Positions 23,316-32,909 of a stretch of 48,936 nt of DNA are shown piece by piece. The stretch lies in the NCBI GenBank assembly GCA_025144245.1, contig JALXXC010000015.1, positions 1-48,936 on the forward strand. Direction: 5' to 3'. Position numbers and translations under genes: made by a program. The stretch is from Corynebacterium sp. p3-SID1145. Its GTDB lineage: Bacteria; Actinomycetota; Actinomycetes; Mycobacteriales; Mycobacteriaceae. The notes under the pieces are model-generated. The model did not search any database. It had not been told where the DNA came from and worked only from the letters and a program-made list of their open reading frames with translations. How positions within the stretch are numbered: position 1 is the first letter of the stretch; each line of letters begins with the position of its first letter.

Positions 23316-23855
23316 CTACTCCCCCGTCATGGCCTGCAGCAGCGAATCCTGGCAAAATGCCAGCCACTCGACGAGGTTGTCACGGTCCTGCTCCGCAGCC
23401 TCGCTGTTTGTTTCAGCTGACGCAACGTAGAGGCGCATGTCGTTGAGGGCGGCGACGACGCGGGGAGCGTCCTCTTCATCGATGGTGACTGCGACACCGC
23501 CGGTCGGGCCGAGAGCCTCGTTAATGACCTGCAGGTTCGTCAACTTAGCCTTGATGATGTCGTTCTCGTGCAGGCTGCGCAGCAGCGAGTTGTCGCCGTC
23601 GAACTCCTCGTCGCCTTCGCGCTCAAAATCGGGCAGGAGGCGAGCCAAGGAGGGATCTTGCGGTGCGTCGGTGTGGCCCGACGGCATGTCCATCATCGCG
23701 GCGAGCTCGTCCTTCGGGGCTGACTGGGCGCGCTTGATCAGAGCCTCGGACACAGTGGCGGTGAGGTCACCGATGACTTCGCGCTCCATCGGGTCGAACA
23801 CTGTGCTGAATCGCGGGACCCGCATGAGCCCCTTCTTCCGCCGCCACGGCTGCAT
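23316..23855 (-). CDS. DUF2017 family protein
   Basis: A 179-aa acidic, helical soluble protein. MEREVIGDLTATVSEAL near 23 and the C-terminal NDMRLYVASAE...DNLVEWLAFCQDSLLQAM match the DUF2017 family (Rv1332), which always follows clpS in these genomes. Function is unknown; the fixed pairing with clpS suggests a link to Clp proteolysis. It is 38 bp after clpS with a GAGGCGAG before the ATG. Confidence 0.85.
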   Translation of the reverse strand: MQPWRRKKGLMRVPRFSTVFDPMEREVIGDLTATVSEALIKRAQSAPKDELAAMMDMPSGHTDAPQDPSLARLLPDFEREGDEEFDGDNSLLRSLHENDIIKAKLTNLQVINEALGPTGGVAVTIDEEDAPRVVAALNDMRLYVASAETNSEAAEQDRDNLVEWLAFCQDSLLQAMTGE

Positions 23856-23893
23856 CTACTCGCCTCTTCTTCGCTGTAGGAACTTAAGAACTT

Positions 23894-24220
23894 CTAGCCG
23901 GCCTGCTGCATCGTGGCCCACAGGCCAGCGGTGTGCAGCTTCTTCACGTCGCCTTCAACCTTGTCCTTCTCGCCGGAGGAGACGACGGCCTTGCCCTCGG
24001 TGTGGACCTGCATCATGAGCTCCTGCGCGCGTTTACGCCCGTAGCCCAGCACGGTCTGGAAGACGTAGGTGACGTAGCTCTGCAGGTTCACCGGGTCATC
24101 CCACACAATGCACATCCAGGGCAGGTTCTCGGCGACATCGACATTGACGTCGATTTCCTCGTCGAGCTCGGGCGTAGCCATCGGGGAGCCCATCCGAATC
24201 TCGTGTGTGACACCAGTCAT
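23894..24220 (-). CDS. clpS: ATP-dependent Clp protease adaptor ClpS
   Basis: A 108-aa adaptor that brings N-degron substrates to the ClpC/ClpA chaperone. The N-degron pocket lies in [46 protein letters not shown] (about 37-82), with the conserved Asp-Asp and His. Upstream codons to 24310 run through the divergent pncB promoter and are rejected. ClpS heads the leftward block DUF2017 - P1 peptidase - rhomboid. Confidence 0.94.
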   Translation of the reverse strand: MTGVTHEIRMGSPMATPELDEEIDVNVDVAENLPWMCIVWDDPVNLQSYVTYVFQTVLGYGRKRAQELMMQVHTEGKAVVSSGEKDKVEGDVKKLHTAGLWATMQQAG

Positions 24221-24227
24221 AGGCCCA

Positions 24228-24233
24228 AGGGTA
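24228..24233 (-). promoter_or_regulatory. -10 hexamer TACCCT, leaderless clpS
   Basis: TACCCT, 7 nt, ATG at 24220. This fixes the start against ATG codons at 24193 and 24181. Confidence 0.5.
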
Positions 24234-24314
24234 CTAGACTTCCGCGCCCCGGCGAGCGGGCGCCTCCCGCACCACCGCGTCGTTCTTGTGCGGGAACCTG
24301 ATCCCTGCACCGAC

Positions 24315-24320
24315 TAATGT
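24315..24320 (+). promoter_or_regulatory. -10 hexamer TAATGT, leaderless pncB
   Basis: TAATGT, 7 nt, ATG at 24328. Divergent from the clpS promoter 82 bp away. Confidence 0.5.
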
Positions 24321-24327
24321 TGTCCCT

Positions 24328-25674
24328 ATGACTACGCCCGAGTCGGACACCAAGTCCAATGACCTTCAGTCTTCCACCGCGTTCTTGACTGACATGTACG
24401 AGCTGACAATGCTCGACGCGTCGATGAAGGACGGCACGTATTCCCGCGACTGCGTCTTCGAGGTCTTCGGCCGAAAGCTGCCGAACGAACGCCGTTACGG
24501 TGTCGTCGCCGGGACCGGCCGGCTGATTGAGGCCGTGCGCAAATTCCGCTTCACGGAGGAGCAGATCGCCACGGCGGACTTCCTCAGCGAGGAGACGAAG
24601 GATTTCCTGCGCAATTACCGCTTCAGCGGGCAGATCGACGGCTACCGGGAAGGCGAGCTCTACTTCCCCTACTCCCCGATCTTGACGGTGCGCGGAACAT
24701 TCGCGGAGTGCTGCATTCTCGAGACGGTGATCCTGTCCATCCTGAATTCGGACTCGGCGATCGCCACGGCGGCGTCCCGCATGGTGACTGCCGCTGACGG
24801 CCGCCCGATCATGGAGATGGGGTCGCGCCGCACCAACGAGCAGTCGGCTGTGACGTCTGCGCGCGCCGCGTACATCGCGGGCTTCGACTCCACCTCCAAC
24901 ATGGAGGCCAGCCTGCGCTACGGCATTCCGGCGGCGGGCACTGCGGCTCACGCGTGGACTCTGCTGCACACCAACCCGGACGGCACGCCGAACGAGAAGG
25001 CAGCGTTCAAGGCGCAGATCGACTCGCTGGGGGTGGGCACCACTTTGCTGGTGGACACCTACGACATCACCCAGGGCGTGGCCAACGCCGTTGAGGTCGC
25101 GGGTCCGGAGCTCGGCGGCGTGCGTCTGGATTCGGGCGATCTGGGCATCATGTCCCGGCGCGTGCGCGCCCAGCTGGACAGTTTGGGTGCCTACAACACG
25201 AAGATCATCGTCTCCAGCGACCTCGATGAATTCGCCATCGCAGGGCTGCGCGGCGACCCTGTCGACGGCTTCGGCGTGGGCACCTCTGTGGTCACCGGTT
25301 CGGGCGCCCCGACGGCGGGCTTGGTGTACAAGCTCGTCGAGGTCGACGGCGTTCCCGTGGCCAAGCGTTCCTCCGGCAAGCGGATGAAGGGTGGCGCGAA
25401 GAGCGCGGTGCGCACCTACCGCAGCACCGGTGTCGCGGTGGACGAGATTGTTTACCCGCGGGCCAACCCGCCGGAGAATCCGACGTCGCTGGATTACCGC
25501 GAGCTGGTCATTCCGCTCATTCGCGACGGCGAGATCGTCGACGGCCTCGACGACCTGGAAGCCTCCCGCGAGCACCTGGCCAAGCAACGCGAGACCTTGC
25601 CGTGGGAGGGACTGTCGCTGTCACGCGATGAACCGGCCGTGCGCACCCGCCTCATCGGTTTCCCCGAAGAGTGA
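24328..25674 (+). CDS. pncB: nicotinate phosphoribosyltransferase
   Basis: A 448-aa enzyme joining nicotinate and PRPP to nicotinate mononucleotide. FLTDMYELTMLDASMKDG near 18-35, EMGSRRTNEQSA near 165, and LDTYDITQGVANAV with GVRLDSGDLGIMSRRVR near 240-285 are the conserved phosphoribosyl- and nicotinate-binding segments; the active-site His is expected in the region after AGTAAHAW. It works after PncA in the salvage route. The stop codon overlaps the dinG start (GTGA), so the two are coupled, as in Rv1330c-Rv1329c. Confidence 0.95.
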   Translation: MTTPESDTKSNDLQSSTAFLTDMYELTMLDASMKDGTYSRDCVFEVFGRKLPNERRYGVVAGTGRLIEAVRKFRFTEEQIATADFLSEETKDFLRNYRFSGQIDGYREGELYFPYSPILTVRGTFAECCILETVILSILNSDSAIATAASRMVTAADGRPIMEMGSRRTNEQSAVTSARAAYIAGFDSTSNMEASLRYGIPAAGTAAHAWTLLHTNPDGTPNEKAAFKAQIDSLGVGTTLLVDTYDITQGVANAVEVAGPELGGVRLDSGDLGIMSRRVRAQLDSLGAYNTKIIVSSDLDEFAIAGLRGDPVDGFGVGTSVVTGSGAPTAGLVYKLVEVDGVPVAKRSSGKRMKGGAKSAVRTYRSTGVAVDEIVYPRANPPENPTSLDYRELVIPLIRDGEIVDGLDDLEASREHLAKQRETLPWEGLSLSRDEPAVRTRLIGFPEE

Positions 25675-27668
25675 CGGGCGCGGAAGACACGGACCGCCCG
25701 CTGTCCCTGACCACGGGGGAGCTTCTCGACGCCGCCGTGGATGCCCTGGGAGGTGCCCGCCGCCCCGGCCAGGTGGCGATGGCGGAGGCGGTCACGCATT
25801 CGTTGGAGTCAGAGCGGCACCTCGCCGTCCAGGCCGGAACGGGCACCGGAAAGTCCCTGGCCTACCTGGTCCCGGCAATCCGCCACGCGCAGGCGACGGA
25901 CACGACAGTGATTGTCTCCACCGCAACGCTGGCACTGCAGCGCCAGCTCGTCGAGCGTGATCTGCCCCGGCTCGTGGAGGCGCTCGAGCCGAAGCTGCCG
26001 CGCACCCCGACCTTCGCGATCCAGAAGGGCCGTTCGAACTACCTCTGCCTGAACAAGCTCACCGTCGACCAGGACGCCCCGGAGGCCCTCATGGACACCG
26101 AGGAGGTCTCCTGGCTCGGTCGCCACATCAAGCGCGTCCACGAGTGGTCCGACGAGACGGAGACGGGCGACCGCGACGAGTTGGAGCCCGGCGTGCCCGA
26201 CGCCGCCTGGCGCCAAGTCTCCGTCACCGCGAACGAGTGTCTCGGCGCCACACGCTGCCCGCACGGCGAGGAATGCTTCGCCGAGGCCGCGCGCCGCCGC
26301 ACGCAAGACGTCGATGTCGTAGTCACCAACCACGCCCTGCTCGCCATCGACGCCATGTCGGACGCGAATATCCTCCCCGAGCACGACGTGGTCATCATCG
26401 ACGAGGCCCACGAGCTCGACGGCCGCGTCACATCCGTGGCCACCAACGAGCTCTCCGCACGCGCCCTCACGCTCGCCGCGCGCCGCGCCGGGAAGCTCAA
26501 GGCGAAGACCGAGCAGCAGAAGCTGGAGGAGCTTATCGACGACTTCTTCGCCGTCCTCGACCTGGAGGAGCCCGGGCGCTGGGAAACGATCTCGGAGCCT
26601 GCCCGCGGCTCGTTCGCGGCGGTGCGCGATGCGTTGTGGCGGACCCGGGAGGCCATCGCCCGCGCCCCCGAGGGCGAAGCGGCGAATGATCCGGAGACCT
26701 TCGCAGAACGGGAGAACCTGAAGAACCACCTGACGGAGCTGCACGATTCACTGGTGCGCATTCTCGAGGTCTTCGACGAGGAAGACCCGGCGAAGCACAT
26801 CGACGTCGTCTGGTTGACCCGCTCGGAACGCTACGGCGACTCCGTCGCTGTCGCTCCCCTGTCCGTCTCCGCGCTGCTGCGCGAACGGCTCTTCACCGAG
26901 CAGACCGTCGTGCTGGCATCAGCCACCCTGGCGGTGGGCGGCAATTTCCGCGCCATGGCCGCCAACTGGGGCCTGCCCGACTCGTCGTGGGACTCCCTCG
27001 ATGCCGGCACTCCTTTCGACCCACGGAAAAGCGGCATCCTCTACACCGCCAAGCACCTGCCCCCGCCCGGCCGCGACGGCCTGCACGAGGCCACCCTCAA
27101 CGAGATGGCCGAACTCATCACCGCCGCCGGCGGGAGGACACTGGGGCTGTTCTCGTCGAAACGCGCCGCCGTTGAAGCCGCGGACGCGCTGCGTTCCCGC
27201 CTCCCCTTCGACATTCTCGTGCAAGGCGACGACTCCATCGGGGCGCTGGTCAAGGAATTCACCAACAACGAGAACTCCTGCCTCTTCGGCACTCTGACCT
27301 TGTGGCAGGGCGTGGATGTGCCGGGCAGTTCGCTGTCGCAGGTGATCATCGACCGCATCCCGTTCCCCCGCCCCGACGATCCCCTGCTGCAGGCGCGCAG
27401 CAAAGCCGCGGACGCGGCGGGGCGCTCAGGGTTCATGGAGGTGTCCGCGACGCACGCCGCACTCCTGCTCGCACAGGGCACAGGCCGGCTGCTGCGCAGC
27501 ACCACGGACCGCGGCGTCGTCTCCGTGCTGGACAGCCGATTGGTGACGAAGCGCTACGGGCAATTCCTCCGCGCCTCCCTCCCCGATTTCTGGGAGACCA
27601 CCGACCCGGAGGTCGTCCGCGGGGCGCTGCACCGGCTGACGGCGCCGCAGCAGAAACAGAAAAAGTAG
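25671..27668 (+). CDS. dinG: DinG-type ATP-dependent DNA helicase
   Basis: A 665-aa superfamily 2 XPD-like 5'-3' helicase. Walker A AGTGTGKS at 55-62 and a DEAH box (IIDEAHELD) near 240 are clear. Four Cys of the iron-sulfur domain lie between them: NYLCLN, NECLG, RCPHG and EECFAE. The late motifs FGTLTLWQGVDVPGSSLSQVIIDRIPFPRP and QGTGRLLRS complete the second RecA domain. It resolves R-loops, D-loops or G-quadruplexes. The GTG start lies inside the pncB stop. It meets the PTH2-like gene tail to tail only 12 bp away. Confidence 0.94.
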   Translation: MTGAEDTDRPLSLTTGELLDAAVDALGGARRPGQVAMAEAVTHSLESERHLAVQAGTGTGKSLAYLVPAIRHAQATDTTVIVSTATLALQRQLVERDLPRLVEALEPKLPRTPTFAIQKGRSNYLCLNKLTVDQDAPEALMDTEEVSWLGRHIKRVHEWSDETETGDRDELEPGVPDAAWRQVSVTANECLGATRCPHGEECFAEAARRRTQDVDVVVTNHALLAIDAMSDANILPEHDVVIIDEAHELDGRVTSVATNELSARALTLAARRAGKLKAKTEQQKLEELIDDFFAVLDLEEPGRWETISEPARGSFAAVRDALWRTREAIARAPEGEAANDPETFAERENLKNHLTELHDSLVRILEVFDEEDPAKHIDVVWLTRSERYGDSVAVAPLSVSALLRERLFTEQTVVLASATLAVGGNFRAMAANWGLPDSSWDSLDAGTPFDPRKSGILYTAKHLPPPGRDGLHEATLNEMAELITAAGGRTLGLFSSKRAAVEAADALRSRLPFDILVQGDDSIGALVKEFTNNENSCLFGTLTLWQGVDVPGSSLSQVIIDRIPFPRPDDPLLQARSKAADAAGRSGFMEVSATHAALLLAQGTGRLLRSTTDRGVVSVLDSRLVTKRYGQFLRASLPDFWETTDPEVVRGALHRLTAPQQKQKK

Positions 27669-27680
27669 CTAAACGTGTAG

Positions 27681-28418
27681 TTAGGCGTACTGTCCCGGCA
27701 GCGCCACCACCGTGGTGGAACCGGGCGCGACTTCGGTGAAGCCGCTATCCCGCACGGCGACGGCCTCGGGATCGCGGCTCAGCCGCTCGAAGTCTCCCCG
27801 CGGCACTTCCCGCGCCTGGAGCGGGAAGCCGTCGGCGGCCCACGCCTGCACTTGCTCGGGGCCCATCGCCGCCGCGAGCAGCATCGACGCGTGCCCCGCC
27901 TGCGCCGCGGCCTTTCCCGCCGTCATCCCCAACGAGGCGTCGACCGCAATGAGCGGGACCTCCGGATCGGGATCACCGGGCGCATCGGCGGGCAGCTCTG
28001 TGCCGCGGATCTGAAGTTTCGCGATCGGGTGGGGCACCTCGGAGACCGCCGAAGGAATGAACGCGCGCGCGGCCGCCGTCCCGGAAGCCGCGGTGCATCC
28101 GGGCAGGGCCTGCACATTCTCCCAGCCTGCGCCCCGCGCCCGGCGGGCAATCTTACGGATCCGATGGCCGTACCACTGCGCCAGCGCATCCTGCCACGCG
28201 CCGGGCTGCGCCGCGCGCGGATCGAGGCACACCGCGACGACGGCCTTGGCGGCCGCGGCGAGCACGTCGGACCGCTCAGGCGGCTCGGACTTCGGGATAT
28301 GGAGCGCGATCTGCATCGCCTGAACCGTCTGCGGGTCGTCCGGGTCCTCGGTTCCTCTCCCGTCGCCGGAGAGGGATTGGGTGAGGAACGAGTGGGCGCC
28401 CATAAGCTCGCTATCCAT
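27681..28418 (-). CDS. PTH2-like peptidyl-tRNA hydrolase domain protein
   Basis: A 245-aa protein. The C-terminal ~90 residues follow the PTH2 pattern: PLIAVDASLGMTAGKAAAQAGHAS, then RDSGFTEVAPGSTTVVALPG. PTH2 frees tRNA from stalled peptidyl-tRNA in archaea and eukaryotes; bacteria normally use the unrelated Pth. The N-terminal ~150 residues (VQAMQIALHIPKSEPPERSDVLAAAAKAVVAVCLDP...) repeat a similar theme and may be a degenerate copy of the same domain. The ATG overlaps the serB stop by one base. Biochemical activity is unproven. Confidence 0.75.
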   Translation of the reverse strand: MDSELMGAHSFLTQSLSGDGRGTEDPDDPQTVQAMQIALHIPKSEPPERSDVLAAAAKAVVAVCLDPRAAQPGAWQDALAQWYGHRIRKIARRARGAGWENVQALPGCTAASGTAAARAFIPSAVSEVPHPIAKLQIRGTELPADAPGDPDPEVPLIAVDASLGMTAGKAAAQAGHASMLLAAAMGPEQVQAWAADGFPLQAREVPRGDFERLSRDPEAVAVRDSGFTEVAPGSTTVVALPGQYA

Positions 28419-29668
28419 TAATCGAGCGCGACCTTGCCCTCGATGCCGGTTTCCTCGTTGAGCAGATCGATTTCATGCCGCGGCACGCCCATGATGTAGA
28501 GCACCGAATCAAGGAACGGGTACGTGACCGCTGTATCCGCGACCTCGCGCAGAGCTGGTTTCGCGTTGAAGGCGATGCCCAGGCCCGCCTCGGTGATCAT
28601 GTCGATGTCGTTCGCGCCGTCCCCCACCGCAACCGTCTGCGACATGCGCAGGCCAGAATCGGCTGCGAATTCCGCGAGGAAATCCGCCTTCGCGCGCCTG
28701 TCGACGACCTTCCCGATCACGTTGCCCGTCAACTTTCCGTCGGCGATCTCGAGCGTGTTCGCCCGCACGTAGTCGAGCTCGAGATCCTCCGCCATCGGCT
28801 CCAACACCTGGATGAAGCCTCCCGAAACCACCGCGGTGCGGTAGCCCATCTGCTTGAGCGTGCGGATCGTCGTCCGCGCTCCCGGCGTCAGCTCGATGGC
28901 GCGGGCCACCTCGTCGATCACCGAGGCGTCCAGACCCGCGAGCGCCTTCACACGCTCACGCAGGGACTCTTCGAAATCGAGCTCGCCGCGCATCGCCCGC
29001 TCCGTGACTGCCGCGACCTCCTCTTCACGCCCCGCATGCGCCGCGAGCAACTCGATGACCTCGCCCGTGATCAACGTCGAATCGCAATCGAAGCACACCA
29101 GGCGCTTAGAACGACGGGCCAACCCGGCCCGCTCGATCGCGATGTCCACTCCCAGCCCAGACGACAGGCCCGCCAGCGCCTTGCGCACCGTGTGGCTTAC
29201 CTCGTCGCCCTGCCCCGGAATCGTGATGGACAGCTCGAGGCCCGTCACCGGATAATCGGAAATACCGCGGATGCGGTCGATATTCGCCCCGAAATCCGCC
29301 AACGTGCGGCCGATCTCCGAAACAGCCTCCGCCGTCACCGGGTCGCCCAGCACCACCAACGCGTGGGTGGAGCGCTTGCGCTGCGGCGCCAGCGACTTTT
29401 CATCCGTCTCAATCAGCACGGCGTGGCCCGACAGTTCCGGCGCCGCCTCCAGATCCCTGCGGAGCGCCTCGACGGCAGACGGCTTCACTCCCGCGAACGC
29501 CGCCAAAGCGAGCCGGCCGCGGAAATTAGCCTGCTCCGCATCGAGCAGCTGCACGCCGTGCTGGGACAGCACAGCGAAGAACGCCGCTGTCACACCCGGA
29601 CGGTCCGCACCCGTCAATGTGATCACGGCGTAGTGGAGACCAGGTTGAAGACGCACGGCATAACTCAT
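28418..29668 (-). CDS. serB: phosphoserine phosphatase (SerB2-like, ACT domains + HAD)
   Basis: A 416-aa enzyme for the last step of serine synthesis. Two ACT-like regulatory domains (about 10-85 and 100-180) precede a HAD phosphatase domain: VCFDCDSTLI with the nucleophile Asp194, VVSGGF near 310, and VGDGANDIDMITEAGLGIAF near 365. The ACT domains suggest feedback by serine, as in mycobacterial SerB2. Length is right for this form. It is followed at once by the PTH2-like gene. Confidence 0.94.
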   Translation of the reverse strand: MSYAVRLQPGLHYAVITLTGADRPGVTAAFFAVLSQHGVQLLDAEQANFRGRLALAAFAGVKPSAVEALRRDLEAAPELSGHAVLIETDEKSLAPQRKRSTHALVVLGDPVTAEAVSEIGRTLADFGANIDRIRGISDYPVTGLELSITIPGQGDEVSHTVRKALAGLSSGLGVDIAIERAGLARRSKRLVCFDCDSTLITGEVIELLAAHAGREEEVAAVTERAMRGELDFEESLRERVKALAGLDASVIDEVARAIELTPGARTTIRTLKQMGYRTAVVSGGFIQVLEPMAEDLELDYVRANTLEIADGKLTGNVIGKVVDRRAKADFLAEFAADSGLRMSQTVAVGDGANDIDMITEAGLGIAFNAKPALREVADTAVTYPFLDSVLYIMGVPRHEIDLLNEETGIEGKVALD

Positions 29669-29675
29669 GGCTTAG

Positions 29676-29681
29676 AAACTA
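29676..29681 (-). promoter_or_regulatory. -10 hexamer TAGTTT, leaderless serB
   Basis: TAGTTT, 7 nt, ATG at 29668, just downstream of the ctaD terminator. Confidence 0.45.
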
Positions 29682-29690
29682 CAGCAAGAA

Positions 29691-29719
29691 GCCCCACTCC
29701 ACGATTCGCGGAGTGGGGC
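29691..29719 (-). terminator. intrinsic terminator of ctaD
   Basis: GCCCCACTCC pairs perfectly with GGAGTGGGGC over a 9-nt loop. Read leftward it is followed by TTCTTGC. Confidence 0.75.
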
Positions 29720-29772
29720 CTTCAATCAGGAGCGGCCGGGGTTGCGGCCGCCGGGCCCTGTACGGGCTAGTG

Positions 29773-31572
29773 CTAGTCGGTCACCTTGGTGGAACCGGTG
29801 CCGGCAGCCGCACGGGTTGCACGGCCGTCGGTCTCGCCCGGAGTGGTCAACTCGGAGCGAGTGTCGTGGTGGCCGGTGTGAGCCTCACGGCGCATGGTCT
29901 CAACCATGTGCGGGTAGTGCAGCTCGAAGGCCGGACGCTCCGAACGGATGCGCGGCAGGGACTCGAAGTTGTGTCCCGGAGGCGGGCAGGAGGTGGCCCA
30001 CTCGAGGGAGTTGCCGTAGCCCCACGGATCGTCGACGGTGACGATCTCGCCGTAGCGCCAGGACTTGTACACGTTCCAGATGAACGGCAGGAAGGCGATG
30101 CCCAGGATCAGGGCGCCGACCGTGGAGACCTGGTTCAGCAGGGTGAACCCGTCGGTGTCCAGGTAGTCTGCGTAACGACGCGGCATACCCATGTTGCCCA
30201 GCCAGTGCTGGACCAAGAAGGTCAGGTTGAAGCCGATGAAGGTCAACCAGAAGTGCCACTTGCCCAGGGTCTCGTCTAGCATGCGGCCCGTCATCTTCGG
30301 GAACCAGAAGTACACGCCGGCGCAAGATGCGAACATCACGGTGCCGAACAGGGTGTAGTGGAAGTGCGCGACCACGAAGTAGGAGTCGTGCAGCTGGAAG
30401 TCCAGCGGCGGGGCAGCCAGCATAATGCCGGTCAGACCACCGAAGAGGAAGGTGAACAGGAAGCCCATCGCCCAGATCATCGGGGTCTCGAACGTCAGGT
30501 GGCCGTTCCACATCGTGCCGACCCAGTTGAAGAACTTCACACCGGTCGGGACGGAGATGAGGAAGGTCATGAACGAGAAGAACGGGAGCAGGACCGAACC
30601 GGTGGCGTACATGTGGTGCGCCCACACAGCCATGGACAGGCCGCCGATCGCCAGCGTTGCGAAGACAAGGCCGATGTAGCCGAAGATCGGCTTACGGGAG
30701 AAGACCGGGACGACCTCGGAGATGATGCCGAAGAACGGCAGCGCGAGGACGTAGACCTCTGGGTGGCCGAAGAACCAGAACAGGTGCTGCCACAGGATGG
30801 CGCCACCGTTGGCCGGGTCGAAGATGTGGCCGCCGAGCTTGCGGTCGTAGAGCACGCCGAGAGCGGCAGCGGTCAGCAGCGGGAAGATCATCAGCGCCAG
30901 GATGGACGCGACGAAGACGGTCCAGGTGAACACCGGCAGGCGGAACATGGTCATGCCCGGCGCACGCAGGGTGAGCACGGTGGACACCATGTTGATGGCG
31001 GAAGCCAGGGTGCCGATACCGGTCGCGCCCACGCCCAAGATCCACAGGTCAGCGCCCACACCCGGAGTGTGGATTGCGTCCGCCAGCGGCAGGTACATCG
31101 TCCAGCCGAAGTCGGCTGCGCCGCCCGGGGTCAGGAAGCCCGACAGCATCGCGAGAATACCCGCCTGGGTGATCCAGAAGCCGAAGGAGTTCAAGCGCGG
31201 GAAAGCCACATCCGGTGCGCCGATCTGCAGCGGCAGCACGAAGTTGGCGAAGCCCCAGACGATCGGAGTACCGAACGCCAGCAGCATCACCGTGCCGTGA
31301 AGGGTGAACAGCTGGTTGAACTGTTCGTTGGACAGGAACTGCAGACCCGGGGAGAAGAGCTCCGCGCGGATGAGCAGGGCCATAAGACCAGCAACAAAGA
31401 ACCACACGAAGGACATGATGATGTAGAACACGCCCAGCTGTTTGTGGTCTGTGGTGGTCAACAGGTCGTAGAGGCGGGTGCCCTTACGTGCCTTTCCGGT
31501 CGGCTCCGGCCGGACCGGGGCGACAACGTCGGACCCAGCCGTGTTGTCAAGCCGTGGTGCCACAGCAGTCAT
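29773..31572 (-). CDS. ctaD: cytochrome c oxidase subunit I
   Basis: A 599-aa, 12-helix heme-copper oxidase subunit of the aa3 terminal oxidase in the bc1-aa3 supercomplex. The heme a His lies in [35 protein letters not shown] holds the Cu-B His and its cross-linked Tyr, and WAHHMY the other two Cu-B His. [16 protein letters not shown] carries the heme a3 and second heme a His. The ~60-residue C-terminal tail is polar with several His (HTGHHD). AGGAGG sits 7 nt before the ATG. ctaC, ctaE and ctaF are not in the window, so this is a lone subunit gene as usual in corynebacteria. Confidence 0.97.
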   Translation of the reverse strand: MTAVAPRLDNTAGSDVVAPVRPEPTGKARKGTRLYDLLTTTDHKQLGVFYIIMSFVWFFVAGLMALLIRAELFSPGLQFLSNEQFNQLFTLHGTVMLLAFGTPIVWGFANFVLPLQIGAPDVAFPRLNSFGFWITQAGILAMLSGFLTPGGAADFGWTMYLPLADAIHTPGVGADLWILGVGATGIGTLASAINMVSTVLTLRAPGMTMFRLPVFTWTVFVASILALMIFPLLTAAALGVLYDRKLGGHIFDPANGGAILWQHLFWFFGHPEVYVLALPFFGIISEVVPVFSRKPIFGYIGLVFATLAIGGLSMAVWAHHMYATGSVLLPFFSFMTFLISVPTGVKFFNWVGTMWNGHLTFETPMIWAMGFLFTFLFGGLTGIMLAAPPLDFQLHDSYFVVAHFHYTLFGTVMFASCAGVYFWFPKMTGRMLDETLGKWHFWLTFIGFNLTFLVQHWLGNMGMPRRYADYLDTDGFTLLNQVSTVGALILGIAFLPFIWNVYKSWRYGEIVTVDDPWGYGNSLEWATSCPPPGHNFESLPRIRSERPAFELHYPHMVETMRREAHTGHHDTRSELTTPGETDGRATRAAAGTGSTKVTD

Positions 31573-31840
31573 TCGATTCCTCCTGATTGAGACTCAGCCG
31601 CACCACGTCCCCGGAACCGAACCTCGGCCCGGGCACACCCATGCAGGCGCATGGATAGGCGCAACTAGTACCGCTTCATCTTAACGGCCGCCCCAGCCAA
31701 AATCCAGACATCACAGGCCACACCCATAATGGGCGCGGCACCTGCCTGATTGGGCCACCCTGATTGACCCCGGATTGGGGAGAGCGGCCGCCCCAACTGA
31801 GGCGGCGGTTGAATTGAGAGAGAGTGAGCCGGATGCGGCT
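31573..31840. other. ctaD leader / nrdF downstream intergenic region
   Basis: 268 bp without a gene. It holds the ctaD promoter and leader. Near nrdF are two hairpins: GCCGCC/GGCGGC (31787-31806) and GAGCCG/CGGCTC (31826-31841, overlapping the nrdF stop). Three GATTG motifs recur near 31748-31778. Neither hairpin has a T run. Confidence 0.5.
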
Positions 31841-32854
<1,014 letters not shown>

Positions 32855-32909
32855 TTACTGGGAAAACGTGGGACGGGGCGGTAAAGCCACCCCGTCGGGA
32901 AGCGAAGTC

